This document shows, piece after piece, positions 1 to 8,913 of a DNA stretch of 39,282 nt. The notes beneath the pieces are model-generated. The model was not told the origin of the DNA, did no database searches, and saw nothing but the letters and a program-made list of their open reading frames with translations. This DNA is from Deltaproteobacteria bacterium (GTDB lineage: Bacteria > Myxococcota_A > UBA796 > SXON01). The number at the start of each line of letters is the position of its first letter. Within the stretch, counting starts at the first letter, position 1. Both the position numbers and the translations under genes were made by a program. The DNA lies in the NCBI GenBank assembly GCA_014191855.1, contig BJHF01000026.1, positions 1 through 39,282 of the forward strand, read 5' to 3'.

Positions 1-1
1 G

Positions 2-778
2 CGCCTCGTGCGTACGGATGCCGGCGAGCTTTGCGCGGTCGCCCCAGACGGCGCCGCCTGGCGGGTATTGACGTTCGTGCCGGGCGTGACCGTGCACAAG
101 ATGGACAGCCCAGCGCGCGCCCGTGAGGCCGGGGCGTTGGTGGCGCGCTTTCATCACGCGGTAGATAGTTTGGAGTGGGAGTATCGGCACGTGCGGCCGG
201 GCGCTCACGACACGGCGCTGCATATGGAGCGGCTCGAGCGCGTGGTTGGCGGGGGTCCGGCGCTGCCGGTTGCGGAGGGAATCCTGGAGCTGTGGCGCGC
301 CTGGCCGGGTCGGCTCGACCTGCCGCTCCGCCACGCCCATGGCGACTTGAAGTTGAGCAACCTGCGCTTCGACGAGGCGGGGCGTGGCCTGTGCCTCGTC
401 GACCTCGACACGCTGAGTCGTCAGCCGATCGACGTTGAGCTGGGGGATGCGTGGCGTTCCTGGTGCAATCCGATCGGGGAAGACGGAACGGACACTCGGC
501 TCGATCTCGATCTGTTGGCCGCCGCGATCGCGGGCTATTGCGCCGAGCGGGCGCTCTCCGGCGAAGAAGCCGAGGCGCTGGGTGTCGCGGTGGAGCGCAT
601 CGCACTTGAACTGGCGGCCCGGTTCTGTCGCGATGTGGTCGAGGACTGCTACTTCGGGTGGAACGCGGAGCGTTTTTCGAGTCGCGCCGAGCACAATCTC
701 CATCGTGCGCTGGGGCAGCTCAACCTCGCTCGCAGCGCTCGCGCGCAGCGCGCTGCCATCGCCGCCCTGCTCCGGTAG
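2..778 (+). CDS. APH-family sugar/aminoglycoside kinase-like protein (5' partial)
   Basis: The frame is open to the left edge of the window, so the N-terminus is missing; the visible part is about 258 residues and ends at TAG 776-778. It carries the Brenner-type phosphotransferase motif HGDLKLSNLRFD followed by LVDLDTL, which correspond to the catalytic loop and the Mg-binding acidic segment of the APH/choline kinase/N-acetylhexosamine kinase fold. Family members phosphorylate small alcohols or sugars using ATP in the cytoplasm. The DLDT version of the second motif recalls N-acetylhexosamine 1-kinase-like proteins, but the substrate cannot be assigned. The next gene follows after 48 bases on the same strand and has no obvious functional link. 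Family assignment is firm; specificity is unknown. Confidence 0.8.
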   Translation, partial: RLVRTDAGELCAVAPDGAAWRVLTFVPGVTVHKMDSPARAREAGALVARFHHAVDSLEWEYRHVRPGAHDTALHMERLERVVGGGPALPVAEGILELWRAWPGRLDLPLRHAHGDLKLSNLRFDEAGRGLCLVDLDTLSRQPIDVELGDAWRSWCNPIGEDGTDTRLDLDLLAAAIAGYCAERALSGEEAEALGVAVERIALELAARFCRDVVEDCYFGWNAERFSSRAEHNLHRALGQLNLARSARAQRAAIAALLR

Positions 779-826
779 ACATTCCGGGGCAAACCCGGCC
801 CTGTCACACCCCGCCCACCGCAGGCT

Positions 827-1621
827 ATGCAGGCGATCATGCTGCTCGTTCTCGCCTTGGCGCTGGCCGCCGACCCCCCGCCGCCGCCCGAGGCCGTGGT
901 GCTCGGCGACGAGGAGGTGGACGAGACGGTGCTGGTGACCGGCGAGCTGGAAGTGAAGAAGGCTCGCGACGAGCTCACGCTGAAGCTGCGCAGCGAAGGC
1001 TACAAGCGCGCCGAACGACACGGCGATTACACCGTGTACAAAAGCGAGATCGCCTACCACCCGCAGGTGTGGTTGCACGACGATGGGTGGGTGTCGCTTC
1101 GCCGCCAGCCGCCGCGTATCCACTCACCCGGCCACGCCTTCGCCGATCAGGGCTCGCCGCTGAACTACCTGTGGTGCGTGCCCACATTGATGACCGCGTG
1201 TGTTTCCGTTGGTGGCTGGATGATCGGCCCGAGAAAATACACGGGGATCAAAGGCGATCTCCTTGATTCCACACGCACAGAGGTGCGTAAGGTGAACGAC
1301 GCCGTGGTGCGTCAGCACCTCGGGCAACGGCTCTACAAGGACATTCCGGGGGATCTCGACAAGCTATGGCGGGACGCCGGCGTGGCCGCCGAGGTCCGGC
1401 GCCGGCTCATCTTCGTATACTGGGACAGCCGCGTGGAGAACGATGCGGGCTACGCCGCGAAGAAGGCCATCCAATCGTTCATCCTCGGCGTGGTGCAGGC
1501 AAGCCCGGAGCCCTACACGGCGGCCGAGCTCGCGTCGCTCAACGCCGACCGCACCAGTGAGCGGCCCCTCGTGCTTGCGGGGTTGGAGGCGCCGGCGCCC
1601 TCGCCCGCTCCTACGCTGTAG
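827..1621 (+). CDS. Hypothetical exported protein
   Basis: 264 codons. The N-terminus MQAIMLLVLALALAADPP looks like a short Sec signal sequence with a likely cut before ADPP. The mature protein begins with a proline-rich stretch, then an acidic VDETVLVTGELEV segment. The middle has a short hydrophobic Cys-containing stretch (about residues 115-133) that may be a buried strand or membrane-associated hairpin. The C-terminus ends in a proline/alanine tail. I do not recognise a family. ATG 839 is an alternative start four codons downstream. It is convergent with the synthase gene ending at 1628, only 6 bases away, so the two transcripts must overlap or terminate within coding DNA. Confidence 0.7.
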   Translation: MQAIMLLVLALALAADPPPPPEAVVLGDEEVDETVLVTGELEVKKARDELTLKLRSEGYKRAERHGDYTVYKSEIAYHPQVWLHDDGWVSLRRQPPRIHSPGHAFADQGSPLNYLWCVPTLMTACVSVGGWMIGPRKYTGIKGDLLDSTRTEVRKVNDAVVRQHLGQRLYKDIPGDLDKLWRDAGVAAEVRRRLIFVYWDSRVENDAGYAAKKAIQSFILGVVQASPEPYTAAELASLNADRTSERPLVLAGLEAPAPSPAPTL

Positions 1622-1627
1622 CCACGC

Positions 1628-2641
1628 TCAGCCTTCCCACTCCACCAGCGCGCTGGCGATGGTGAAGCCTGCGGCCGCCGAGCCAAGCAGCAGCTTCATG
1701 CCGGGCTTCAGGTCGCCGGTGTCGTGGAGATGGCGCAGGGCCACCGGCACCGCGCTCGCCTCGGTGTTGGCGTGGAGCTGGTGCAGTTGGGGTACGCGCT
1801 CGGCGGGCACTCCGAGCGCCTTCGCCACGCCGCGGAGCACCCGATCCGACGGTTGGTGGAACACAAAGCGGTCGATGTCCGAGACCTTCCAGCCCGCGCG
1901 GGCGGTGGCGCGCTGGATGTGCGCCGGAACCAGCGCAGCGAGGCTCATGAGGGTGGCGCGGGCCGACTGGAAGGGGCCGTTGGTCGGCACGCTGCACAGC
2001 GCGTGATGCTGGGAGGCGCCCTGGGTGTGGGTGGCGATCACCCGCCCACCGTGCAAAAACGGGGTTCGACCGAGCAACCAGCCGGTAGAGGCGTTGCCGA
2101 TCGTGAGCCCCGCCGCGAGCGTTTCCAGCTCATCGAGCCGCTGGATGTCGTAGCTCAGGTGCCCCTCCGAGAGCGAGGCGGTCACGATGGCGCCGAGCTG
2201 CCAGTCCGGGTCGATCGCCGCCTTTCCGAGGAGCGTTTCGATGGCGACCATGGGCCCTGCGCACGCCGCCACGACATCGAAGGCCATCGCACCGTGGGCA
2301 CCCGCCCGTGCCGCGACCTCGCAGGCTGTCGCGGGTTCAAAGACCGTGCGAGCGATGGAGCCGTAGATCACGGTGTCGAGCTGGCGGGGATCGAGGTGAT
2401 TTTCGGCGAGCACGGCAGCTAACCGACGGGAAGCATGCAGCCCGGGCGCGGCGGGAGCCTCGGTTTCCATGTACCGCACGGTCGTGCCGCAGCTCTGGAA
2501 TACGAGGCGCACGCCCCGCTCCAACGCGCGCCACTCTAACGGCCCCCCTCGGAAGCTCGTGCGCACGCGCTCGATCACCTCGGCGTTCGAAACGCCGGGG
2601 CCGGGGAGTTGCACCGAGGGAAGCGATAGGTACAACGGCAC
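1628..2641 (-). CDS. 3-oxoacyl-ACP synthase III (KAS III/FabH-like)
   Basis: 337 residues from GTG 2641. The thiolase-fold condensing-enzyme triad of KAS III is visible: Cys about 127 in DVVAACAGPM, His about 262 in FVFHQPSD, and Asn about 292 in HANTEASAVP. Length fits the family (about 320-350). Such enzymes condense an acyl-CoA or acyl-ACP with malonyl-ACP, or join two acyl chains as in OleA-like relatives. The sequence departs from housekeeping FabH (HQPSD rather than HQAN, NTEAS rather than NTSAAS), so a specialised lipid or polyketide role is more likely than bulk fatty-acid initiation. The GTG start lies 2 bases after the TGA of the upstream arylsulfotransferase-like gene, which fixes the start and implies one transcript. 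Confidence 0.85.
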   Translation of the reverse strand: MPLYLSLPSVQLPGPGVSNAEVIERVRTSFRGGPLEWRALERGVRLVFQSCGTTVRYMETEAPAAPGLHASRRLAAVLAENHLDPRQLDTVIYGSIARTVFEPATACEVAARAGAHGAMAFDVVAACAGPMVAIETLLGKAAIDPDWQLGAIVTASLSEGHLSYDIQRLDELETLAAGLTIGNASTGWLLGRTPFLHGGRVIATHTQGASQHHALCSVPTNGPFQSARATLMSLAALVPAHIQRATARAGWKVSDIDRFVFHQPSDRVLRGVAKALGVPAERVPQLHQLHANTEASAVPVALRHLHDTGDLKPGMKLLLGSAAAGFTIASALVEWEG

Positions 2642-2643
2642 GA

Positions 2644-3954
2644 TCAGTCCGGCGCGGGCCCCCCCAGCTCCGAGATGGGCTGGAAGAAGCCGAACCCGGC
2701 GCCGAGCGACAGGTCGAGGCGGAAGGTCTGCTCGCCTTCGGCGTCGAATTCGGCGAGGATCCCGGTAGAACCCCAGCTCGTAAGGGTCTGTCCCTCGTCT
2801 GTTCGGTATACGTCGCCCAGCACGGGCACGTAGGTGTTCGCTGGGTTCGGGATGTGCCAGCTTTGCGCGTACGTTCCCTCGCTCTGCTTGATGCGATAAC
2901 CGCGCACTTCCGACACGTCGCCGCTGGTGTTGTCGAACACCGTGAGCGCATCGCCCCGCAGCGAGGGGGAGTGCTGGTGCACGAACGCCTTTCCGGACGT
3001 GAGGCTCAACTCGGAGTCCTCGCCGCCGATCTGCCGCGTGATCTCCCCGGTTCCGCGGTCCACCTGAATCACGGTGCTGAGGTTGTGGATCGAAACGAGA
3101 TACTCGTCGGTCGCCGCCAGATATTCCAGCGTGTTGGCGTGCGTCCAGTCGGCGCTCGGGCCGTAGAAGCCCGTCTCCATCGGACCGCTCGGCGTCCATG
3201 CGTCCCACGCGCTCCACACCCGGCGGAGCTCGTTCCCCTCCAGGTCGATCTCCACGACAACATCGCCCGTGATCTGCTCGCCCTGGTACACGCGCGTGTC
3301 GAGCGCCAGGTAGGCCCAGCCCTCGGGGATCGCGACGAAATCGTGGTGCCCATACGGCGCGGAGGCGCGCACAAGCTCCTCGCCGTCCAGCCCGAACGTG
3401 GCGATGTAGCTGTTCTCCAGCACTTCGGCGTCGAACACCCCCACGCTGAGCGTCGACCCGCCCGCATCCAGCCGGCTCCGCGCCCCCAGCCGACCAAGGA
3501 GGATCGGCAGGCTCAGCACGACGCTGCCCGCCTGGTCGTAGATCACGACGCCCTCGGCCCCGCCAAGCGTGGTTTCGAGGAGGTAGTTCGTCGACTGCAT
3601 TTCGCCTTCGATCGCGCCGATCTTGGCCGCGCCGGCGGGGATCGCCTCCGTGTCCACCTGCACGGGCGCGGTGTGAACTTCATCGCCCTCAATTTCGGTA
3701 ACGGCGGTGAGCGTCCACGCGCTGGATGGCGTCATCCCAGCGACCACGAGCTCGTGATCCGTGGTGGCCACGAGGTCCCGACGTGTTTCCCGCGGGCGCT
3801 CGCCAGGCAGGTTGTATCGGACGAAGCCGATTCCGGGCTCCGATGTCGTCCACGATACCCGCGCCACCGTCGGGCCCATGCGCTCCACCGTGGCCACGCT
3901 CAGGGGCGCGGCGGTTTCGGGCGCGCACGCGAGCAGGTGAGCGAGCATCAACAT
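2644..3954 (-). CDS. Arylsulfotransferase (ASST)-like lipoprotein
   Basis: 436 residues from ATG 3954. A very short lipoprotein signal (MLMLAHLLAC, Cys 10) is followed by a fibronectin-like strand region (about residues 20-105, with VSWTTSEP and VRYNLPG). A beta-propeller comes next with ASST-type motifs: ADWTHANTLEYL, VIQVDRGTGEI, FVHQHSPSLRGDAL and SWGSTGILAEFDAEGEQ. Members of this family are PAPS-independent sulfotransferases or non-catalytic propeller relatives that act in the periplasm. Conserved histidines are present in both the TH-N and HQHS segments, but activity is not proven. The gene heads a two-gene unit with the KAS III-like synthase and is divergent from plsC across about 90 bases. 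No usable start codon lies between 3954 and the antisense overlap with plsC, so the short signal appears real. Confidence 0.8.
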   Translation of the reverse strand: MLMLAHLLACAPETAAPLSVATVERMGPTVARVSWTTSEPGIGFVRYNLPGERPRETRRDLVATTDHELVVAGMTPSSAWTLTAVTEIEGDEVHTAPVQVDTEAIPAGAAKIGAIEGEMQSTNYLLETTLGGAEGVVIYDQAGSVVLSLPILLGRLGARSRLDAGGSTLSVGVFDAEVLENSYIATFGLDGEELVRASAPYGHHDFVAIPEGWAYLALDTRVYQGEQITGDVVVEIDLEGNELRRVWSAWDAWTPSGPMETGFYGPSADWTHANTLEYLAATDEYLVSIHNLSTVIQVDRGTGEITRQIGGEDSELSLTSGKAFVHQHSPSLRGDALTVFDNTSGDVSEVRGYRIKQSEGTYAQSWHIPNPANTYVPVLGDVYRTDEGQTLTSWGSTGILAEFDAEGEQTFRLDLSLGAGFGFFQPISELGGPAPD

Positions 3955-4044
3955 CGCGCTGCTATAGCCGATAGTGCAGCCATCGACGTCAACGATCTGT
4001 GCTCGTGACGAAGCCGTGACTGGGCCGTGTGAAGCTGCTTGCAA

Positions 4045-4806
4045 ATGCGATTGCTCACCAGCGCCCTTCGTCAGCTTGTCGGCGTCATGTTGATGGCGAT
4101 CGCCACGGTGGGGTTCGCCGTGGCCTGCATCCTCCTGCTCCCATCGCGGGTGGCGAGGATCAAGGTCTGTAATTTCTTCGGGCACGTGATGGGTCGGACG
4201 ATCCTATGGCTCACCGGCACCCGGATCGCGGGCGACCCCAAGCCGGCGATGAACGCGGCGATGCCCGCGATCTACATCTCCAACCACACCTCCCCCATCG
4301 ACATCTTCCTGGGGATCTGGCTGTCCCCGTTCGGCACGTGCGGCGTAGCGAAGAAGGAGGTGGTGTACTACCCATTTTTCGGGCAGTTGTACCTGATCTC
4401 CGGGCACCTGCGCATCGATCGCGGCAACCGGGACCGCGCGATCGAGGCCCTCCGGAGCACGGGAGAGCTGGTTCGCAAACACCGGCTGGGGATCTGGATC
4501 TGGCCCGAAGGCACCCGGTCGAGGAGCGGGCGGTTGCTCCCGTTCAAGAAGGGGTTCGCGCACATGGCCATCGCAACCGGCCTGCCCGTGGTGCCGGTCA
4601 TCGTTACCGGCGCGCATCGCATCTGGAAGAAGGGCAGCTTCCTCATCGAGCCCGGTGCGGTGGAGGTGCGGGTGCTGCCCGCGATCGACACCTCGGGGTG
4701 GAAGGCGGAGACGCTCGATGCGCACGTGGCCGAGGTGGCCCGGATTGTGAATGACGCGCTTCCGGAGGATCAGCGGGCCGAGCCGGTGTCTGCCGCGGCG
4801 AAGTAG
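4045..4806 (+). CDS. plsC: 1-acyl-sn-glycerol-3-phosphate acyltransferase (PlsC-like)
   Basis: 253 residues from ATG 4045; TTG 4039 in the same frame is an alternative start. A hydrophobic N-terminal segment (about residues 12-33) anchors it in the inner membrane. It has the acyltransferase motif NHTSPID (residues 80-86, the HX4D catalytic dyad), the motif WPEGTRSRSG (153-162), and the downstream KKGFAHMAIATGLPVVPV segment typical of LPA acyltransferases. It would acylate lysophosphatidic acid at sn-2 to form phosphatidic acid. The gene is divergent from the lipoprotein gene at 3954 and is followed after 15 bases by a diguanylate cyclase, so they may be cotranscribed. Housekeeping PlsC versus a paralogue for special lipids cannot be decided here. 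Confidence 0.88.
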   Translation: MRLLTSALRQLVGVMLMAIATVGFAVACILLLPSRVARIKVCNFFGHVMGRTILWLTGTRIAGDPKPAMNAAMPAIYISNHTSPIDIFLGIWLSPFGTCGVAKKEVVYYPFFGQLYLISGHLRIDRGNRDRAIEALRSTGELVRKHRLGIWIWPEGTRSRSGRLLPFKKGFAHMAIATGLPVVPVIVTGAHRIWKKGSFLIEPGAVEVRVLPAIDTSGWKAETLDAHVAEVARIVNDALPEDQRAEPVSAAAK

Positions 4807-4821
4807 CTTAGCTTCCGGGCC

Positions 4822-6138
4822 GTGTTCGCCCCGCCCTCCGCCCCCGTTAGCCGAGCCGCGCGCGTGGCGGTGTTTGAGGTGGCTCCCGGCGTCGGCGTCG
4901 CCCTGGTTTCGGCGCTTCCCGCCTGCGAGGTTCGGATCATGCCCACGGGCCCGGGGCTGCTCACGCTCGTTGGGGAGTGGCACCCCGACGTGATCGTGCT
5001 GTTCCGGCCTGGGAACGAGCTTATCCAGAGCGTAGGCGCGATCGCCGGCGCCGGCCAGATCGTCGTGTCGCGTGATGGATCGCTCGGGTCCCTGGGGCTC
5101 GGAGATGTGGAGCTGCATGGCTGGTTGCCGGCCGAGGCCACCATCCAACAGGTGCAGCTCGCGGTGGAGTCCGGGCTTCGTCGTGAACGCGAGCAGCAGG
5201 AGCTGCGGCGGCACCAGGAGGTTTTGCGTCGCATCCTGGCGTTGGCGACGATTGTGGGGCGCCTCCGCTCCCCAGAGGAGCTTCCGCTGCTCGCCCTTGA
5301 AGGCTTCGTGGATGTGATGGCGGGCCATGGCGGCACGGGGGCGTTCGCGATGCAGCTCGGGGCGTCTGCGCCCGTGCGCTACATCGGCGTGGGAAGGCTG
5401 GCCGCGATGACGGGGCACCTCGATCTCCCCAACGAGGCTGCTGAGGCGATCGCGAGGTGTTTCCGCGGCGAAGCGGATGTCTTGCGAACGGCGGGGGCCC
5501 TGGTGCTCGGCGTACGCGGCTCTGGGGAGTGTGTCGGCGCGCTGTACGTCGAGGGTGTTGAGCTCCCCGGCTCATTCGACGATCTGGTGGCGATGTTCGC
5601 CAGCTTGCTCGGGCAGTCCCTGAGCAACGCGGTGCTCTTTCAACGGTCCAGTCACGACGCGCTCACGGGCCTGTATTCGCGTTCGTTCGGCCTGCACCGT
5701 GTCGCCGAAACGCTGGCGCTCGCCGAACGTCACCCGGCCCCGACCGCCGTGATGGTCATCGACGTCGATCACTTCAAGCGCGTGAACGACACGCTCGGCC
5801 ACGCCGCGGGCGATGCGGTGCTGGTCGCGCTCGCCGATCTCATCCGTTCTTCGTGCCGAACGAGCGACGTGCCTTCGAGGCTCGGGGGCGAAGAGTTCCT
5901 GGTGGTGCTCCCGCGCACCGACGAGGCGGCGGCGGCCCTCGTTGCCGAACGGCTCCGACGGGTCGTGGCCGCCTGGCGGGGCAGCTACGAAGGGGTGGAT
6001 CTTCAGATGACCATCTCCATCGGCGTGGCGGCCGCGGAGCCGAAGGAGCTCGATACCGCCCAGCTCGTCGCGAGAGCCGACGATGCCCTGTATGTCGCCA
6101 AGCGCGAGGGCCGGAACCGGGTGGTGCGCGCAGGGTAG
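4822..6138 (+). CDS. Diguanylate cyclase with GAF-like and receiver-like N-terminal domains
   Basis: 438 residues from GTG 4822. Residues 1-115 look like a receiver-type fold without a clear phosphoacceptor Asp. About 125-275 resemble a GAF sensor domain, linked by a predicted helix rich in R, E and Q (about 112-140). Residues about 283-438 are a GGDEF domain with SHDALTGLYSR, FKRVNDTLGH and the active-site GGEEF (355-359). The inhibitory I-site RTSD (346-349) sits exactly five residues before GGEEF, so product feedback inhibition is expected. It makes cyclic di-GMP from two GTP in the cytoplasm. The Flp pilus locus later in the window is a process often tied to c-di-GMP, but no direct link is visible. 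Start choice is moderately sure. Confidence 0.9.
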   Translation: MFAPPSAPVSRAARVAVFEVAPGVGVALVSALPACEVRIMPTGPGLLTLVGEWHPDVIVLFRPGNELIQSVGAIAGAGQIVVSRDGSLGSLGLGDVELHGWLPAEATIQQVQLAVESGLRREREQQELRRHQEVLRRILALATIVGRLRSPEELPLLALEGFVDVMAGHGGTGAFAMQLGASAPVRYIGVGRLAAMTGHLDLPNEAAEAIARCFRGEADVLRTAGALVLGVRGSGECVGALYVEGVELPGSFDDLVAMFASLLGQSLSNAVLFQRSSHDALTGLYSRSFGLHRVAETLALAERHPAPTAVMVIDVDHFKRVNDTLGHAAGDAVLVALADLIRSSCRTSDVPSRLGGEEFLVVLPRTDEAAAALVAERLRRVVAAWRGSYEGVDLQMTISIGVAAAEPKELDTAQLVARADDALYVAKREGRNRVVRAG

Positions 6139-6171
6139 TCGGTTACCCGGCGGCGCTCACCGAGTGCTTCG

Positions 6172-7023
6172 ATGTCCTTCTCCACTGTTGGCGTGATCGG
6201 CGCCGGAACCATGGGCCACGGAATCGCGCATGTCTGCGCGCTGGCGGGGCAAACCGTCGTGCTCTACGACGTGGACCTGCCGCGCGTCGAAGCGGGCCTC
6301 CGCAAGATCACCTCCAACCTGGATAAGGGCGTGGAGAAGGGGAAGGTTTCCCCCGCGGATCGTGACGCGGCGCTCGCCCGGATCGGAATCACCGTCCACC
6401 TCCGCGACCTCGCCGGATGCGATATCGTCGTGGAGGCCGTGCCCGAGAAGCTGGCGCTCAAGCAGGGGTTGTTCAAGGAGCTGGAAGGTCTGTTGCCGCC
6501 CGAGGCCGTGTTCGCCACCAACACCTCCTCGCTCAGCGTCGCTGGCATCGCCAGCGTACTCGCGGATCCCGGTCGGGTGATCGGCGCCCACTTCTTCAAC
6601 CCCGTGCACATCATGACGCTGCTCGAGATCGTTGTTCACGAGGGGACGCGCGGCGATGTGCTCGCCCGAACCCAGGCCTGGGGTGCAGCGATCGGCAAGG
6701 AGTGCATTACCGTGAAGGACTTCCCCGGCTTCGCCACGTCGCGGCTCGGGGTGTGCCTCGGCATGGAGGCGATCCGCATGGTGGAGCAGGGCGTCGCGAG
6801 CGCGGAAGACATCGACAAGGCGCTGGTGCTCGGGTACCGCCACCCGGTCGGCCCGCTGCGCCTCACCGACATGGTGGGGCTGGACGTACGACTCGCCATC
6901 GGCGAATATCTGGCGCGAGAGCTGAAGAACCCGGCCTTCGAGCCCCCCGCGCTGATGCGCCAGATGGTCGAGGAAGGCAAGCTGGGCCAGAAGTCTGGCG
7001 TCGGCTTCTATCGCTGGGGCTGA
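6172..7023 (+). CDS. 3-hydroxybutyryl-CoA dehydrogenase
   Basis: 283 residues, the usual length. The N-terminal Rossmann fold shows VGVIGAGTMGHGIA (GxGxxG at residues 10-15) with an acidic DVD at the end of the second strand, indicating NAD preference. Later family signatures are ATNTSSLSV, the catalytic-His segment GAHFFNPVHIM, KDFPGFATSRLG and the C-terminal GPLRLTDMVGLDV and GKLGQKSGVGFYRW. It interconverts acetoacetyl-CoA and 3-hydroxybutyryl-CoA in beta-oxidation or butanoate/polyhydroxyalkanoate metabolism. It stands alone on the plus strand, 33 bases after the cyclase gene, and converges on the FG-GAP lipoprotein gene. Confidence 0.93.
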   Translation: MSFSTVGVIGAGTMGHGIAHVCALAGQTVVLYDVDLPRVEAGLRKITSNLDKGVEKGKVSPADRDAALARIGITVHLRDLAGCDIVVEAVPEKLALKQGLFKELEGLLPPEAVFATNTSSLSVAGIASVLADPGRVIGAHFFNPVHIMTLLEIVVHEGTRGDVLARTQAWGAAIGKECITVKDFPGFATSRLGVCLGMEAIRMVEQGVASAEDIDKALVLGYRHPVGPLRLTDMVGLDVRLAIGEYLARELKNPAFEPPALMRQMVEEGKLGQKSGVGFYRWG

Positions 7024-7024
7024 G

Positions 7025-7043
7025 CCGCCTCCGGGGGCGGTTT
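7025..7043 (+). terminator. Possible terminator hairpin between convergent genes
   Basis: Directly after the dehydrogenase stop, CCGCC (7025-7029) and GGCGG (7036-7040) can pair around a six-base loop and are followed by TTT. The stem is short and the T-run minimal, so this is only a plausible intrinsic terminator. The 54-base gap between convergent stop codons is the right place for one. Confidence 0.3.
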
Positions 7044-7077
7044 CCCGGCCGCGCGCACCGGTCGCGCCCGTCGTCGC

Positions 7078-8913
7078 CTACTTGCAGAGCCCCTTGGTGA
7101 TCTTCATCGAGTTGTTGTCCTCGTTGCACTCCACCACCACGCCGATGCCCTCGTCGTCGTCCGCCTTCGCCTTGAGTGTATCCGTGATTTGAGCCGGATC
7201 AAGGTCGAAGATCATCCCCTTCGTGGACTTGCCCGGCGCGACCACCTCGTCGGTGTAGAGCGTGGCGAGCCAGGTGCTCCCGGACCACATCGAGATCGGC
7301 ACGCCCGCCGGCAGATCGGCGAGGCCCTGGTTCCCGACCACGACGGTCACGTAGAGGTGACCGCTTTTGCACTCGTCGTTGCAGATGTCGCCGAGGGCCG
7401 GCACCGCATCGGTCAGGAGCCCGCCATCGGCGGCGCTCATGTCGGCCGAACGGAAGGTGTTGTACGAGTCCCAGTTCACGTCGGGCGAGGCGGGGATCGT
7501 CGCGTCGTCGTTCACGTTCGTGATCGCATACGCGTGCTGATTCCACACGTGGCTCCCCGGCATCCACGAGTTGTCGGCGTCGCTGATCACGGTCACCCCC
7601 GACTCCGGCCCGCTGTACACGCTGGAGGTGTAGAGGATGTCAGCGTGCCCGTCGTTGTCCACGTCCGCGATCGACGGGGACTCAGAGCACGTCGCGGAGC
7701 TGTGCTGCGTCTCCTTCATCTTGATCGCGCCGGTCGCGCCGTCGAACACGAACACGTCGTTCTCGTCGGCGTACACCACCTCGGCCTGCCCGTCGCCCTC
7801 AAAGTCGAACACGGCGGATCCCGTGAATCCCGAGCTGTAGTCGTTGGTCGTGCGGGTCCACAGCGTGGCGCCGTCGGTGTCCACCACCGTGTACGAGCCC
7901 ATGCCGGCAACGCCGATCTCGGGCTCGCCGTCCCCATCGAAGTCCGCGACCGTCGGGGGGCCGATGGTCGAGCCGGTCAAGCGGCTGCGCGACCAGATCA
8001 CCGTGCCGTCGTGATCCTGCAGGCGCAAGTCGCCGGTGCCGGCCACGACGATCTCGCCTTTCTTGTCCGAGTCGAAATTGGCGATCGCCACGAAGCCGTC
8101 GCCCTTCCCGTTGTTCCACTTGGTGGCGCCGTTCGCATCGAGCACCGCGTTGCCCACGACGATGTCGAGCGCGCCGTCGCGATCGATGTCGGCGGCCACC
8201 CCGTACGCCGCCGCCCATTCGTGTCCGGAGCCATCGCCGCCGGCGCCCCGCGCGCGGATCGATCCGTCGTAGTTCCAGATCGTGTGGCCGATCACCACTT
8301 CGGCGGTGCCGTCGCCATCGAGATCGTAGATGCCGACGGCACCGCAGGGGGGCGTGTGCCCGCCGCTGTACGCACCCGCGTTCCACTTCACGCTGCCGTC
8401 TTTCCCGTTGAAGGCCGTCATTCCGCTGCTGCCCGCGCCCACGACCTCGGGCCACCCGTCGCCATCGAGGTCGCCGATCGCCGCTGTCATCGGCTCCGCA
8501 CCGAGGTTCCCGCCCTGCCACAAGATGCGGCCGGTATCGCCGCTCATCGCGTACACCACCCCGACATAGTTCGCCACGACGACATCCGGCGTATCCCCAG
8601 CATCAATCACGCCATTTCCGTTGTCGTCCGTGAGTTGACCCACGACCGGCGTGACGTACGCATCCCCGATCCCGTTCTGCTGCCACTTGATCACGGGGGT
8701 GAACGTGCCCGTGATTGCTTCGGCTTCGCAGGACTCGTCGATGCCGACTTCCTGGCGGGACATGTCCGGATCGCCGCACTGGCCCATGTCGCCGAGCGCC
8801 GTGTCGGGGCTGAACTCGTCGCCGCTGTCGCCCTCACCGTTCGGGTCTGCGCTGTTGTTGAGGTTGTAGTCCGAACAAGCGGCGGCGAAGGGGAGCAGGA
8901 AGGCGTAGCGCAT
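7078..8913 (-). CDS. FG-GAP/VCBS repeat lipoprotein with C-terminal CARDB-like domain
   Basis: 611 residues from ATG 8913. The start MRYAFLLPFAAAC fits a short lipoprotein signal with Cys 13, followed by an Asn/Asp/Ser-rich, low-complexity spacer. The body holds at least seven FG-GAP-type Ca-binding repeats, each with a D-x-D-x-DG core, such as GDLDGDGWPEVVG, YDLDGDGTAEVVIG, DFDGDGEPEIGVAG and DVDNDGHADILY, which predict a surface beta-propeller. The last about 100 residues (from ICNDECKSG to ECNEDNN) resemble a CARDB adhesion module. Its role is probably surface display or adhesion; no enzyme motif is seen. A longer start upstream of 8913 would add a region without a signal, so ATG 8913 is preferred. 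Confidence 0.8.
   Translation of the reverse strand: MRYAFLLPFAAACSDYNLNNSADPNGEGDSGDEFSPDTALGDMGQCGDPDMSRQEVGIDESCEAEAITGTFTPVIKWQQNGIGDAYVTPVVGQLTDDNGNGVIDAGDTPDVVVANYVGVVYAMSGDTGRILWQGGNLGAEPMTAAIGDLDGDGWPEVVGAGSSGMTAFNGKDGSVKWNAGAYSGGHTPPCGAVGIYDLDGDGTAEVVIGHTIWNYDGSIRARGAGGDGSGHEWAAAYGVAADIDRDGALDIVVGNAVLDANGATKWNNGKGDGFVAIANFDSDKKGEIVVAGTGDLRLQDHDGTVIWSRSRLTGSTIGPPTVADFDGDGEPEIGVAGMGSYTVVDTDGATLWTRTTNDYSSGFTGSAVFDFEGDGQAEVVYADENDVFVFDGATGAIKMKETQHSSATCSESPSIADVDNDGHADILYTSSVYSGPESGVTVISDADNSWMPGSHVWNQHAYAITNVNDDATIPASPDVNWDSYNTFRSADMSAADGGLLTDAVPALGDICNDECKSGHLYVTVVVGNQGLADLPAGVPISMWSGSTWLATLYTDEVVAPGKSTKGMIFDLDPAQITDTLKAKADDDEGIGVVVECNEDNNSMKITKGLCK

Noticed and set aside
2308..4008. 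566-codon plus-strand open frame opposite the arylsulfotransferase and synthase genes
   Set aside because: It is Arg-rich shadow sequence without domain signatures; the minus-strand proteins have clear family motifs.
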